A stretch of 34,644 nucleotides of DNA, taken from NCBI GenBank assembly GCA_021789095.1, contig JAJYJX010000001.1, positions 1 to 34,644 of the forward strand, written 5' to 3'. The stretch is from a bacterium (lineage in GTDB: Bacteria > JAMCPX01). The position numbers and the translations under genes were made by a program. Positions 16,929 through 25,445 of this stretch are shown piece by piece. Below the pieces are notes generated by a model, which had not been told where the DNA came from, did no database searches, and worked only from the letters and a program-made list of their open reading frames with translations. Position 1 is the first letter of the stretch. The number at the start of each line of letters is the position of its first letter.

Positions 16929-18284
16929 ATGTATCAGGCAATGGTATTTTTACTTATTGTTATACTGTTTTTATTCGGTTACCTTTCACTGTTCAACGGA
17001 AAAGAGATGGAACTCTTTCTGTCGAGGACAACATCCATACACACAACGGCATCTGCAGTAGTGATAGCCTCCTTCATTCTCGGCATGCTTCTTATGGCCA
17101 TCGTGAGCCTTGTCAGGGAGGCAAGCAGGATTTACAGGGAATGGCAGAAAAAAGGCCGGATAAGCAGGGAAACCCTCAGTGCCTCTCTGGTTGAAAAGGG
17201 TAATTTCGAGATACTCAAGGGTAATGCAGAAAAGGCCAGGGCATATTACATCGACGCCATTAACAAAAATCCTTCGGATATGAACGCGCATATAAAGCTG
17301 TCGGAGTGCTATACCTTGCTTAAGGATAATCAGAATGCCCTGAAGACGCTGCTGAAGATAAAATATCTTGATCCCGAGAATATACCGCTCCTGCTTGCAA
17401 TGGAGAGGATATATTCCCTGACGAACGATGTAAACAGCATGATAGATATCTCGAAAAAGCTCGTAAGCATTGATGAGAACAACTACAGGTTCCTGACCTT
17501 GTTACGGGATGCGTACATTGCAGCGGAAAAACCCGAAGAGGCTTACAGGACACACAAGATTATCATGAAGCTTATGAAGGGTGAAGAAGGGTATCAGCCA
17601 GAAAGGAACAGGCTGGGCGAACTCAAGTATGATTATGCCATATCGATCCTCAAGAGCGGCGATGTTGATCTGGCATTAAAAAAGCTCGGCGATGTAAAAA
17701 AACTCAACCCCGGGTTTGTTCCTGCATATGTTACTTCAGGGGATATCTATGTTAACAATAAGAGTGATACTGATAAGGCCATAGGGGAATGGGAAGACGG
17801 ATATGCGATGACGCACAACGCGGTATTCCTGATAAAAATGGAAGACGAGTATCTCAAACATGATAATCCTTTTGAGCTTATAAGATTTTACAGAAGGCTT
17901 TTATCGGATAAACCGGACGATACCCTTGCACGTATTTTGTTTGCAAAACTTATGCTCAGACTGGAAATGATAGATGACGCCTATGAACAGATCGCTTACC
18001 TTGACAACAGGTGGATACATATCCCGTCAACGGATATCATATCTGCCGAACTCATGGCCAAGAGGGGCGATTATGTATCAGCATACAAAAAGCTCAAGTC
18101 TATGCAGTTAAGCGGCATACAGGCAAAGTTCCCGTATATATGTTCTTACTGCGGGCAGGAAACCTTTACGTGGACTCCGAAATGTCCGGTATGCAGGACA
18201 GCAAACAGTCTTTCCATCAAAACCTCCAGGGAGCTGGAGGCCCTTAAGGCATCCCAGCCGAAGAACAGCACTCTGAGCATATAA
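16929..18284 (+). CDS. lapB: LapB (YciM)-like TPR protein with LapA-like double membrane segment
   Basis: LapB is an inner-membrane TPR protein that links lipopolysaccharide synthesis to transport and steers LpxC turnover by FtsH. This 451-residue protein has the LapB hallmark: TPR repeats (about 90-380) followed by a rubredoxin-like metal knot, Cys405, Cys408, Cys419 and Cys422 (CSYC and CPVC). Unlike E. coli LapB, which has a single N-terminal helix, it begins with two membrane segments (about 5-22 and 42-62). A short loop FNGKEMELFLSRTTSIHT lies between them. This pattern resembles LapA (DUF1049), the separate neighbour of lapB in E. coli, so a natural LapA-LapB fusion is likely. It starts nine bases after rlmH. 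Confidence 0.85.
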   Translation: MYQAMVFLLIVILFLFGYLSLFNGKEMELFLSRTTSIHTTASAVVIASFILGMLLMAIVSLVREASRIYREWQKKGRISRETLSASLVEKGNFEILKGNAEKARAYYIDAINKNPSDMNAHIKLSECYTLLKDNQNALKTLLKIKYLDPENIPLLLAMERIYSLTNDVNSMIDISKKLVSIDENNYRFLTLLRDAYIAAEKPEEAYRTHKIIMKLMKGEEGYQPERNRLGELKYDYAISILKSGDVDLALKKLGDVKKLNPGFVPAYVTSGDIYVNNKSDTDKAIGEWEDGYAMTHNAVFLIKMEDEYLKHDNPFELIRFYRRLLSDKPDDTLARILFAKLMLRLEMIDDAYEQIAYLDNRWIHIPSTDIISAELMAKRGDYVSAYKKLKSMQLSGIQAKFPYICSYCGQETFTWTPKCPVCRTANSLSIKTSRELEALKASQPKNSTLSI

Positions 18285-18300
18285 TACCATAAACTGTGAT

Positions 18301-18522
18301 ATGTCTAGTCTCTACTGCTCAATCTGCGGCAGGCCGGTTTATCCTACGGTTCATTTTAAAGACCACTATACTGTTGATTATTATGTTGAGGTCACGGGCG
18401 ATACGGAGCAGGCAACCATTACGAGCAATGAGCAGGACAAGCCCGATACGATTTATTTAAAATTACTGGCACCGAAAGAAATAGTTACCTGTGCCGACTG
18501 CAGGAAAAAATCCTTAAAATAA
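18301..18522 (+). CDS. Small zinc-ribbon protein of unknown function
   Basis: This 73-residue protein has two CxxC pairs, Cys6-Cys9 (YCSICGRPVYPTVHFKDHY) and Cys64-Cys67 (VTCADCRKK), framing a mostly polar, beta-rich middle. The arrangement suggests one structural zinc ribbon. It lies 16 bases after lapB in the same direction, just upstream of a promoter. No clear Shine-Dalgarno precedes the ATG. I do not recognise a named family. Confidence 0.65.
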   Translation: MSSLYCSICGRPVYPTVHFKDHYTVDYYVEVTGDTEQATITSNEQDKPDTIYLKLLAPKEIVTCADCRKKSLK

Positions 18523-18524
18523 TT

Positions 18525-18552
18525 TTGACAAACACATTGAAATAGTTATATG
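18525..18552 (+). promoter_or_regulatory. Sigma70-type promoter for the barrel protein gene
   Basis: A perfect -35 TTGACA (18525-18530) is followed after 16 bases by TATATG (18547-18552), about 30 bases before the ATG at 18583. A strong AAAGGAGG ribosome-binding site follows. Together with the terminator at 19290 this makes the barrel gene a self-contained, probably well-expressed unit. Confidence 0.7.
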
Positions 18553-18582
18553 AGTAAACAAAACCTTTAAAGGAGGAAAATT

Positions 18583-19233
18583 ATGAAAAGAGTAAGCATA
18601 AGTTTGATTGCATCATTGCTCGTTCTTGGTTTAACGATTTCGGCAAACGCAGGGTATGCCGGTGGACAAAGTGATCCACCGCAGAGAGGGCAAACATACC
18701 AGATGAGGCAGACAAGTAATGAGGGTACCTCTATGTGGAACCTCAAGATAGGTGTAGGATTTAACGAACAGATATACGCTGTCCCGGCTGTTCCGGTGGC
18801 ACTTCCCTTTACAGCACAGGCAACTGCTCCAGCCGATGTCTCTTTAAGAGTACTTGTAGGGCCTATTGGTGGAGAGTTTGATATTGGAGGAAACCAGTAT
18901 GCTATCAGAGGTATTGGTGATGTTAATGTGTTTGATGTTGGTATGAAGGCATTTTATGCCATTATCTCCAAGCCTTATGTACATTTCAATGGGGGAATGT
19001 CATTGAACTACAGCGATGTGGACGTGAAAGGCTATGGAGTACTGATAGGAACAGGCGTTAATTTCTTTGCAGGGCCGGAGTTTTTTATTCCGCAGATACC
19101 TGAACTTGGATTCAATATAGAGGTAGGACTTGGGTATCAATCATACTCATACAGCGGAGATCACTTTGCAGGCGATAACCTTGGTTTCAACGCCGCCGAC
19201 TTTCTGCAGGCAGGCATACACTATTACTTTTAA
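18583..19233 (+). CDS. Exported outer-membrane beta-barrel-like protein
   Basis: This 216-residue protein has a clear signal peptide (MKRVSISLIASLLVLGLTIS, then ANAGYA) with cleavage near residue 23-27. The mature part alternates polar and hydrophobic residues with many glycines and aromatics (KPYVHFNGGMSLNYSDVDVK, IEVGLGYQSYSYSG). It ends in AGIHYYF, a terminal phenylalanine as in the BAM recognition signal of outer-membrane proteins. Its size fits an eight-stranded barrel. The ribosome-binding site AAAGGAGG is near consensus, and promoter and terminator flank it closely, so it is a single-gene unit. A specific role, such as a channel or structural protein, cannot be read. Confidence 0.75.
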   Translation: MKRVSISLIASLLVLGLTISANAGYAGGQSDPPQRGQTYQMRQTSNEGTSMWNLKIGVGFNEQIYAVPAVPVALPFTAQATAPADVSLRVLVGPIGGEFDIGGNQYAIRGIGDVNVFDVGMKAFYAIISKPYVHFNGGMSLNYSDVDVKGYGVLIGTGVNFFAGPEFFIPQIPELGFNIEVGLGYQSYSYSGDHFAGDNLGFNAADFLQAGIHYYF

Positions 19234-19246
19234 GGGATAGCGCATT

Positions 19247-19274
19247 GTAGAAGCATGGCATGCCATGCTTCTAC
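19247..19274. repeat. Perfect 28-bp palindrome
   Basis: GTAGAAGCATGGCA and its exact reverse complement TGCCATGCTTCTAC meet without a loop at 19260/19261. It lies 13 bases past the barrel gene stop and just before the terminator. It may form a stem in RNA or bind a dimeric protein, and its GTAG...CTAC ends resemble the dispersed hairpin at 11979-12047. Confidence 0.8.
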
Positions 19275-19289
19275 CGGAGATTTCACGTC

Positions 19290-19318
19290 AAAGGGCGGGG
19301 TATACCCCCGCCCTTTTT
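19290..19318 (+). terminator. Rho-independent terminator after the barrel gene
   Basis: AAAGGGCGGGG (19290-19300) pairs with CCCCGCCCTTT (19306-19316) around a TATAC loop and runs into five T residues (19314-19318). It is a textbook intrinsic terminator, and the stem would also work in the opposite direction thanks to the leading A residues. Confidence 0.88.
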
Positions 19319-19373
19319 GTATCACAATGTTTAATGCAGTTTATTGCAAATAAGGATTTTTTAAGCTATCCAG

Positions 19374-21632
19374 ATGTTCATGAAGCAGATTCTTTTGTAT
19401 ATAATGCCTTATTCAGATTATGTTCAGAAAGTACTTGCAAACTACAACGGCAGAATAACGGACATTGGTACCCAGATCATGTGGGGAGCTGTTTTGTTTT
19501 TAGCACTGATATTATCTATTTTTCACTTAATACGCAAGAAAAGAGAACCGGCTTCAGAACCAAATGCTCTGTCTCTGGCAATGAAAGCAGGCAGGCTTTC
19601 GAAGATCGGCGACTACCTAAATGCAGCAAAACTCTATGAAAGGTCGGGCAATCTCCAGCTTGCCGCAGATGCATACTATAAGGCAGGAATAGTTTACTAC
19701 GCTGCACAGCTTTACAAGAGGCTCGGTATTAAAGAAAAGCAGGCCTCTGCATTTGAACAGATAGGTTTTCATAAAGAGGCAGGTGAACTGTACAGGGAAT
19801 TGTCTATGTACAAACAGGCAGGGGAGAATCTGTTAAAAGCCGGAGAACTGTTGAAGGCCGCAAATATGCTTGAAACAACAGGGGAGGCAGAAAAGGCTGC
19901 CGATACTTATATGGCTGCAGGGTTCAACCTTCGTGCAGGAGAACTCTATACAAAGCTGGGAGACAAATCCAAGATTGCAGCCGCGTATGAGGCATCGGTT
20001 GTTATTCCGAAAGGGGATACAGTGCCGAGGGCAATAACGAATTATGCTATGAGGGCAATCCCCGCTTATATTGCCGCAGGCAATATGCAAAAAGCAGCAG
20101 AAGTTGCAGAAAGGGCCAGTTTAAAAAAGTATGCAGCAGAACTTTATTGCAAGTTGGAAAACTGGACAAAGGCAAGCGAACTTTACCTTTCGGAAGGTGA
20201 CAAAAAATCAGCAGCGGATGTTATGGAAAAGGCCGGATGGCACGAACAGGCTGCACTTGTGAGGGCATCTTACTATGAAGAAAGCGGCATGAAACGTGAA
20301 GCAATACAGCTATACGAGAAGACGGGCAGGCTGGATGATGCTGCGAGACTTTACGATTCAATAGGCGAGAAGGCAAAAGCAGCAGAGTTATACGCGACGG
20401 CTGGCAAAACCATTGTTTCCGCATCTATATTCAAGGAAATAGGTTACATAGACAAGGCCCTGTCAATCCTGGAATCGGCCGGTGAGGCTGATAAGCAGAC
20501 AGATGAAGCAAGGGTATTAAAGCTTGATCTGCTGATGGAAAAGGGCATGTACAAAGAGGCAAGGTCTATTATTGAACAGATGCTTTCAGGCACTTCTCCG
20601 GCAGCATCGAACATGCATCTCTATTACAGGCTCGGCGGTATATACGAGGAAGAAGGCAAGGCAAAGGACGCAGTGGGTATCTATAATAAGATTGTGAAGC
20701 TTGATCCTGATTACATGGGTGTGAAAGAGCGCATCGAGAGACTGAAGCGTATTACAGAAACAGCGTCTCCGTCTGTTATTGACCAGTATGCCCAGACCGT
20801 ACTTCTTTCCGATAAAGGCGAAGGCATACTTTCAAAGCGCTACAAACTTATTGAGGAACTGGGCAGGGGGGGTATGGGTATAGTTATAAAAGCGCAGGAC
20901 ATAGTTCTTGGAAGGACCGTAGCCATCAAGATCATGTCAACAGGCGGTGCATCGGATCCCAAGCGTATAGATGCCTTTATAAGGGAAGCAAGGACATCGG
21001 CGTCCCTTAATCATCCGAACATTGTAACTGTTTACGATGTAGGCGAAGACAGGGGCGCATTTTACATAGTAATGGAGTTTGTAGAGGGCAAGGTCGTGAA
21101 GAAGTTCCTTGAGGAGTATCATGACGGGATACCGATACAGCTTGCAATATTTATAGCTGTACAGATGCTGAAGGGCTTGGCGTATGCGCATGAGAAGGGT
21201 ATAATCCACAGGGATATAAAGCCGTCGAATATCATGTGGACGCCAAAAAGGGTTGCAAAGCTTATGGATTTCGGCCTGGCAAAGGCGATGGAAGAGATAA
21301 AGCACGGTGAGACCATTGTTGGCGGTACGCCGCTTTACATGTCGCCCGAACAGATACTCGGGGAAAAAACGGATGCAAGGACGGACATATATTCGTTCGG
21401 GTGTACCCTTTATGAATTGCTCACGGGCAAGCCGCCTTTTGCACAGGGAGATATAGGTTATCATCATATTCATACCAATCCACCCCCCCTGGGCGATGTA
21501 AATGCCCAGGTGCCAGGCTGGCTGTCTGATATTACAATAAAATGCCTTAACAAATTGCCACAGCATAGATACCAGTCCGTAGAGCAGTTGTTTAATGACA
21601 TACAGAAGGGCTATAAGGGCATGAAAGGGTAA
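19374..21632 (+). CDS. Membrane-anchored TPR protein with C-terminal Ser/Thr protein kinase domain
   Basis: This 752-residue protein has one membrane segment (about 35-53). A long cytoplasmic array of about ten short helical repeats follows (70-450; repeated AGELY, AAxLYxxxG patterns), and then a Hanks-type kinase domain at 490-745. Active-site elements are intact: glycine loop GRGGMG 497-502, VAIK Lys519, HRD 612-614 with DIKPSN, DFG 632-634 and the GGTPLYMSPEQ activation segment. It should phosphorylate Ser or Thr residues of unknown partners. Bacterial kinases usually place the kinase first and the membrane helix after it, so this order is reversed. Alternative starts are ATG 19380 and ATG 19404; none has a good ribosome-binding site, so the first ~10 residues are uncertain. 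Confidence 0.88.
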   Translation: MFMKQILLYIMPYSDYVQKVLANYNGRITDIGTQIMWGAVLFLALILSIFHLIRKKREPASEPNALSLAMKAGRLSKIGDYLNAAKLYERSGNLQLAADAYYKAGIVYYAAQLYKRLGIKEKQASAFEQIGFHKEAGELYRELSMYKQAGENLLKAGELLKAANMLETTGEAEKAADTYMAAGFNLRAGELYTKLGDKSKIAAAYEASVVIPKGDTVPRAITNYAMRAIPAYIAAGNMQKAAEVAERASLKKYAAELYCKLENWTKASELYLSEGDKKSAADVMEKAGWHEQAALVRASYYEESGMKREAIQLYEKTGRLDDAARLYDSIGEKAKAAELYATAGKTIVSASIFKEIGYIDKALSILESAGEADKQTDEARVLKLDLLMEKGMYKEARSIIEQMLSGTSPAASNMHLYYRLGGIYEEEGKAKDAVGIYNKIVKLDPDYMGVKERIERLKRITETASPSVIDQYAQTVLLSDKGEGILSKRYKLIEELGRGGMGIVIKAQDIVLGRTVAIKIMSTGGASDPKRIDAFIREARTSASLNHPNIVTVYDVGEDRGAFYIVMEFVEGKVVKKFLEEYHDGIPIQLAIFIAVQMLKGLAYAHEKGIIHRDIKPSNIMWTPKRVAKLMDFGLAKAMEEIKHGETIVGGTPLYMSPEQILGEKTDARTDIYSFGCTLYELLTGKPPFAQGDIGYHHIHTNPPPLGDVNAQVPGWLSDITIKCLNKLPQHRYQSVEQLFNDIQKGYKGMKG

Positions 21633-21732
21633 AAGAGGGGTATAGGAGCAGGGAATAAAGGGATTAAAATTCAATATTCAAAGAATTAATCCGGAACCAA
21701 TTCAACTATTGCATTTTCAAAATTAATACTTT

Positions 21733-22344
21733 ATGACGCAAATGATATTTGTTGCAACAAACAATCTTGCCAAGTTTGAAGAGATCAAAGATATAATGAG
21801 CAGGTACGGGGTCACTGCACAAATGCCCGGTATGGAAATAGATGTCAACGAGGGCACTGTATCTTACGAGGACAATGCAAGGAAGAAGGCATTGTATCTG
21901 ACTTCAACACTCGGCAGTGACGCCATGGGAGAGGATTCAGGCATAGAAGTGCCTGCACTCGGCGGGTTCCCGGGCGTAATATCGGCCAGGTTTGTACAGG
22001 GTGCTGATAGGAACAGGAATGCGGCATTGCTTGACAGGATGAAACAGCTTGCACCTGCTGAAAGAAAGGCTGTTTTCAAGGCTTATGCAGTAATAGCCCT
22101 TGCAGATGGCACATGCCTTGCAGGATACGGGGAGTTAACCGGAAAGATAATCGAAAAACCCGCTGGTGAGAACGGGTTCGGCTATGACCCCATCTTTGTT
22201 CCTGACGGTTATGATAAGACCCTTGCACAGATGTCTCCCGAGGAAAAGAATAACATAAGTCACAGGAGGAAGGCGATAGAGGCTGTTATCGAGAAGTATA
22301 CGGCTTATCTTAAAATCTCCCCTCCCTCGATGGGAGGGGAATAA
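21733..22344 (+). CDS. rdgB: dITP/XTP pyrophosphatase (Ham1/RdgB)
   Basis: RdgB hydrolyses non-canonical purine triphosphates (dITP, ITP, XTP) to monophosphates and keeps them out of nucleic acids. It has 203 residues. Family landmarks are FVATNNLAKFEEIK at the N-terminus, MGEDSGIEVPALGGFPGV, GENGFGYDPIFVP and SHRRKA near the end. The last residues (SPPSMGGE) are encoded by the left arm and loop of a GC-rich hairpin repeat at 22318-22340, and that repeat supplies the stop codon. The natural C-terminus may therefore have been replaced. There are about 100 bases without visible features between the kinase gene and this one. Confidence 0.95.
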   Translation: MTQMIFVATNNLAKFEEIKDIMSRYGVTAQMPGMEIDVNEGTVSYEDNARKKALYLTSTLGSDAMGEDSGIEVPALGGFPGVISARFVQGADRNRNAALLDRMKQLAPAERKAVFKAYAVIALADGTCLAGYGELTGKIIEKPAGENGFGYDPIFVPDGYDKTLAQMSPEEKNNISHRRKAIEAVIEKYTAYLKISPPSMGGE

Positions 22345-22410
22345 AGGGGAGAGTGAAAACAGCATTTTTCCTCACCCCCACCCCCACTCTCCCCCCAGTC
22401 AAGGGGGGAG
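22318..22410. repeat. Compound C-rich/G-rich inverted repeat at the rdgB 3' end
   Basis: TCCCCTCCC/GGGAGGGGA (22318-22340) forms one stem and CTCCCCCC/GGGGGGAG (22389-22410) another. The intervening GGGGAGAGTG is complementary to CACTCTCCCC near 22386-22395, so alternative folds exist. It is a dispersed-repeat type often seen between genes. It overlaps the 3' end of rdgB and precedes the GT4 gene. Confidence 0.75.
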
Positions 22411-22464
22411 GGACACGGGATGCCTTTCTGCAGCTTGTTGCGGGAAATTACACATTACAATAAG

Positions 22465-23685
22465 ATGAAATCTACCAATGATAAAATAAAAGTTTTAAGG
22501 ATCATTGCAAGGCTGAACATAGGCGGTCCTGCAATCCATACAATCCTTTTAACCCATTATCTCAATACCGATATACAAACGAGGCTTGTAGTCGGAGAGG
22601 TATCAGAGGGCGAGGAGAGCATGGATTATCTCCTGGATCAGTACGATGTCAGACCAGTGTATATCAATACGCTCAAAAGGGAGCTTTCTTTTATCGGGGA
22701 TATCAGGTCTGTATTTTCCGTTTACAGGATTATACGGGAGTTCAAACCCGATATTGTCCACACGCATACCGCAAAAGCGGGTGCAATAGGAAGGTCAGCC
22801 GGTATTTTGTATAACCTGTCTCATTTCGGGTCAAGGCAAAACAGGGTGAGGTTTGTCCATTCGTTCCACGGGCATGTATTCAGCGGTTATTTTAACAGAT
22901 TCACGACCTTTGTATTCATTATGATAGAAAAAGTGCTTGCAATGTTTACTGACAGGATTATAGCCGTCAGCGATGCATTAAAGAAAGAGCTTGTTTATAA
23001 ATATAAAATAGCACCTGATAAAAAGATAAAGGTGATATACAACGGCTACGATCTCGAACCCTTTTTAAAGGTCAATAATGCCGGCAGCAAGGCCACAGGC
23101 CGAGCAGGTGCAGGATCAGTGGAGACTGTCATAACAACTGTCGGAAGGCTGGTACCCATAAAAGGTCACAAGTACCTTATACATGCGTTTAGCAGGCTTA
23201 AAATATCTGCCAGGCTTGTTATTGCAGGGGACGGCATATTAAAAGATGAACTGCAGGCATTATCCGAGAAACTGGGCTTGTCCGGCAGGATAAGTTTCCA
23301 GGGCTACAGGAAGGACATTATTTCTGTATACGAACAAACAGGAATATTTGTTTTAAGCTCGATCAATGAAGGTGCACCTGTTGCAGTAATAGAAGCCCTT
23401 GCATGTGCAAAGCCGGTTATTGCAACGGACGTAGGAGGTGTGCAGGATCTGCTGGGACAGAAGGTGAGCATTATTTCAGATACTATATACCTGTGCGAGA
23501 GGGGCATACTGGTGCCTCCTGCAGATGACGAATCAATAGCAGCTGCAATCAACTATCTTGTAAATAATCCTGAAATTGGATACTATACAGGTATGAGGGG
23601 AAGGGAATTTGTTAAAAAAAAATTTACTGTTAACAGATTGATAAAAGACATGACCCGGCTTTACACGGAGGTACTGGAACGATGA
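22465..23685 (+). CDS. Glycosyltransferase family 4 (GT-B fold)
   Basis: This is a retaining glycosyltransferase, probably cytoplasmic or membrane-associated, that uses a nucleotide-sugar donor in cell-surface glycan synthesis. It has 406 residues from ATG 22465. The frame reaches 22420, but that stretch abuts the repeat, and the GT-B opening IKVLRIIARLNIGGPAIHT follows this ATG. The C-terminal donor domain has ITTVGRLVPIKGHKYLIHAF and the EX7E motif in SINEGAPVAVIEALACAKP. HTHTAKAGAIGR lines the acceptor side. Its stop overlaps the next gene's start (ATGA at 23682-23685), which encodes a polyprenyl-phosphate sugar-1-phosphate transferase. Adding a sugar to that lipid-linked product is the likely role; the sugar is unknown. 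Confidence 0.9.
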   Translation: MKSTNDKIKVLRIIARLNIGGPAIHTILLTHYLNTDIQTRLVVGEVSEGEESMDYLLDQYDVRPVYINTLKRELSFIGDIRSVFSVYRIIREFKPDIVHTHTAKAGAIGRSAGILYNLSHFGSRQNRVRFVHSFHGHVFSGYFNRFTTFVFIMIEKVLAMFTDRIIAVSDALKKELVYKYKIAPDKKIKVIYNGYDLEPFLKVNNAGSKATGRAGAGSVETVITTVGRLVPIKGHKYLIHAFSRLKISARLVIAGDGILKDELQALSEKLGLSGRISFQGYRKDIISVYEQTGIFVLSSINEGAPVAVIEALACAKPVIATDVGGVQDLLGQKVSIISDTIYLCERGILVPPADDESIAAAINYLVNNPEIGYYTGMRGREFVKKKFTVNRLIKDMTRLYTEVLER

Positions 23686-25442
23686 TTGTATTACTGTCGG
23701 CCGTTATAGCCTTTGTAGTTGCTGTTGTATGCGTGCCATTTATAAAGCGAATGGCAGTTCACTATGGGGTTATATCGCTGCCGAGGAACGACAGATGGCA
23801 TAAAAAGCCGGTACCGTTGCTGGGCGGCGTTGCTATTTATGCCGCTACAGTTACTGCATTTGTACTTGCAACAAACTGGGATTTTGACTCGATTGTTATA
23901 ATCCTTGCCGGAACAATGGTGTTCCTGCTTGGCATGGTGGATGATTTCAAACACCTGTCCCCGCCCGTGAAACTTGTTGTGGAGATCGTTGTTGCATCGG
24001 CAATTGTAATTGCGGGCATAAGATGGGACATCACAAGCAACACCGCTATTGATACTGTTATAACCCTGGTGTGGATTGTAGGTCTTACGAATGCATTCAA
24101 CCTCCTTGACAATATGGACGGTCTGTCTGCAGGTATCGCCATTATTACGGGCTTTTTTGTCTTTTTATGCATGTTCGGAGGTGCGCAGTCGCCTGCAACT
24201 GTTCTTTTGGCTTCGCTGGTGGGTTCGGCTGCAGGGTTCCTTGTATATAATTTTAATCCTGCGTCAATATTCATGGGTGATTCGGGCAGCCTTTTTATAG
24301 GTTTTATGCTCGGCAGTATCGTGCTTGTCCCGGAGATCAGACTTCCCTCGCAGCTTTTGCAGATAGTTATCCTGCCGGTATTTATCTTCCTTATACCGAT
24401 CTTTGATACCAGCTATGTGGTGTTTATGAGAAAGCTGTCAGGCGTAGATGCAATGAGAGGAGGCAAGGACCATACATCACACAGGCTCGTTAAAATAGGA
24501 CTGTCCGAGAGATGGGCTGTTGTAGTAATATATAGCATCGGTATATTATCCGGTATACTGGTATATCTCGGACGGTTCATGCCTGTATATGCGTATGTTG
24601 AACTGCTCTTCTTGTTTGCTATTTTGCTTATATTCCTGGGTATCTATCTGTCGAAGATCAAGGTGCATGAGGTAAACGTGCATGACAGGGGCACAGTATC
24701 CATAATAGTTAATGTAACGTACAAGCGGCGGATCTTTGAGATCATGCTGGATCTCGTTATAATATTTGTGTCCCTGTACGGTGCTTACCTGCTTAGATTC
24801 GAGGGCAGCAGTTTTCATACGAATATTATAACCCTGGTTAAGTCCCTCCCCTATATCCTGGGTATACAGATCGCATCTTTTTACATAGCGGGGGTTTATA
24901 AAGGCGTGTGGAAGTATACCGGTGCGCATGAGGTATGGGCCATTATCAAAGGTGTTGTACTTGGCGTCGTCATCAGCATGCTGACTATCCTGTTTCTATG
25001 GAGGTTCTACGAGTTTTCCAGGACGGTCTTCATCATATATGCGATATTGCTGTTCATACTCATGGGGTTGTCCAGGTACACATACAAGTCGTTTGACTAT
25101 CTCCTGAAGAAGAACAACACGAAAGAGCTCAAAAGGGTGTTGATCTACGGAGCCGGTGACAGCGGAGAATTCGCCGTAAATGAAATGCTGAACAATGAAA
25201 AGCTGGGGCTGGTCCCTGTATGCTTTATAGACGACGACGGCATGAAGCACGGGCGTTCCATTCACGGCTATCCGGTAATAGGGAGTATTGATATGCTTGA
25301 AAAAGTAATAAAGAGAAGGAATATAAATGAGGTTATTGTCTCAACGCCTAAAATAAAAGAAGAGCAATTAAACGAGGTAAAAAAGATCTGCGAACAGACA
25401 AATGTTATATTGAAAAAATTCTCGCTTAAGATAGAAGATTGA
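23682..25442 (+). CDS. WecA/MraY-like polyprenyl-phosphate sugar-1-P transferase fused to a FlaA1/PglF-type N-terminal half
   Basis: This is a 586-residue membrane protein. Residues 1-325 are a polytopic phospho-sugar transferase that starts lipid-linked glycan assembly on undecaprenyl phosphate. The visible motifs are VDDFKHLSPP (86-95), NAFNLLDNMDG (137-147), FMGDSGS (197-203) and KDHTSHRL (262-269). After about residue 348 a second module begins: KRRIFEIMLDLVII, four membrane segments, LRFEG, and a nucleotide-binding fold with IYGAGDSGE (488-496) ending at 586. That second part matches the front of FlaA1/PglF/CapD proteins, but the catalytic dehydratase (SDR) domain that should follow is absent. 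It may be regulatory or scaffolding. The gene lies between GT4 and GT2 genes, all co-directional. Confidence 0.88.
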   Translation: MIVLLSAVIAFVVAVVCVPFIKRMAVHYGVISLPRNDRWHKKPVPLLGGVAIYAATVTAFVLATNWDFDSIVIILAGTMVFLLGMVDDFKHLSPPVKLVVEIVVASAIVIAGIRWDITSNTAIDTVITLVWIVGLTNAFNLLDNMDGLSAGIAIITGFFVFLCMFGGAQSPATVLLASLVGSAAGFLVYNFNPASIFMGDSGSLFIGFMLGSIVLVPEIRLPSQLLQIVILPVFIFLIPIFDTSYVVFMRKLSGVDAMRGGKDHTSHRLVKIGLSERWAVVVIYSIGILSGILVYLGRFMPVYAYVELLFLFAILLIFLGIYLSKIKVHEVNVHDRGTVSIIVNVTYKRRIFEIMLDLVIIFVSLYGAYLLRFEGSSFHTNIITLVKSLPYILGIQIASFYIAGVYKGVWKYTGAHEVWAIIKGVVLGVVISMLTILFLWRFYEFSRTVFIIYAILLFILMGLSRYTYKSFDYLLKKNNTKELKRVLIYGAGDSGEFAVNEMLNNEKLGLVPVCFIDDDGMKHGRSIHGYPVIGSIDMLEKVIKRRNINEVIVSTPKIKEEQLNEVKKICEQTNVILKKFSLKIED

Positions 25443-25445
25443 AGC

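Noticed and set aside
18301-18522. The small zinc-ribbon protein considered as a translation-coupled tail of LapB
   Set aside because: LapB already ends with its own rubredoxin knot and stop, and this frame has its own ATG and a distinct Cys arrangement.
20937-21674. Long minus-strand open frame (245 residues) opposite the kinase domain
   Set aside because: The plus strand carries intact kinase motifs throughout; the minus frame has no recognisable domain and a shadow-like composition.
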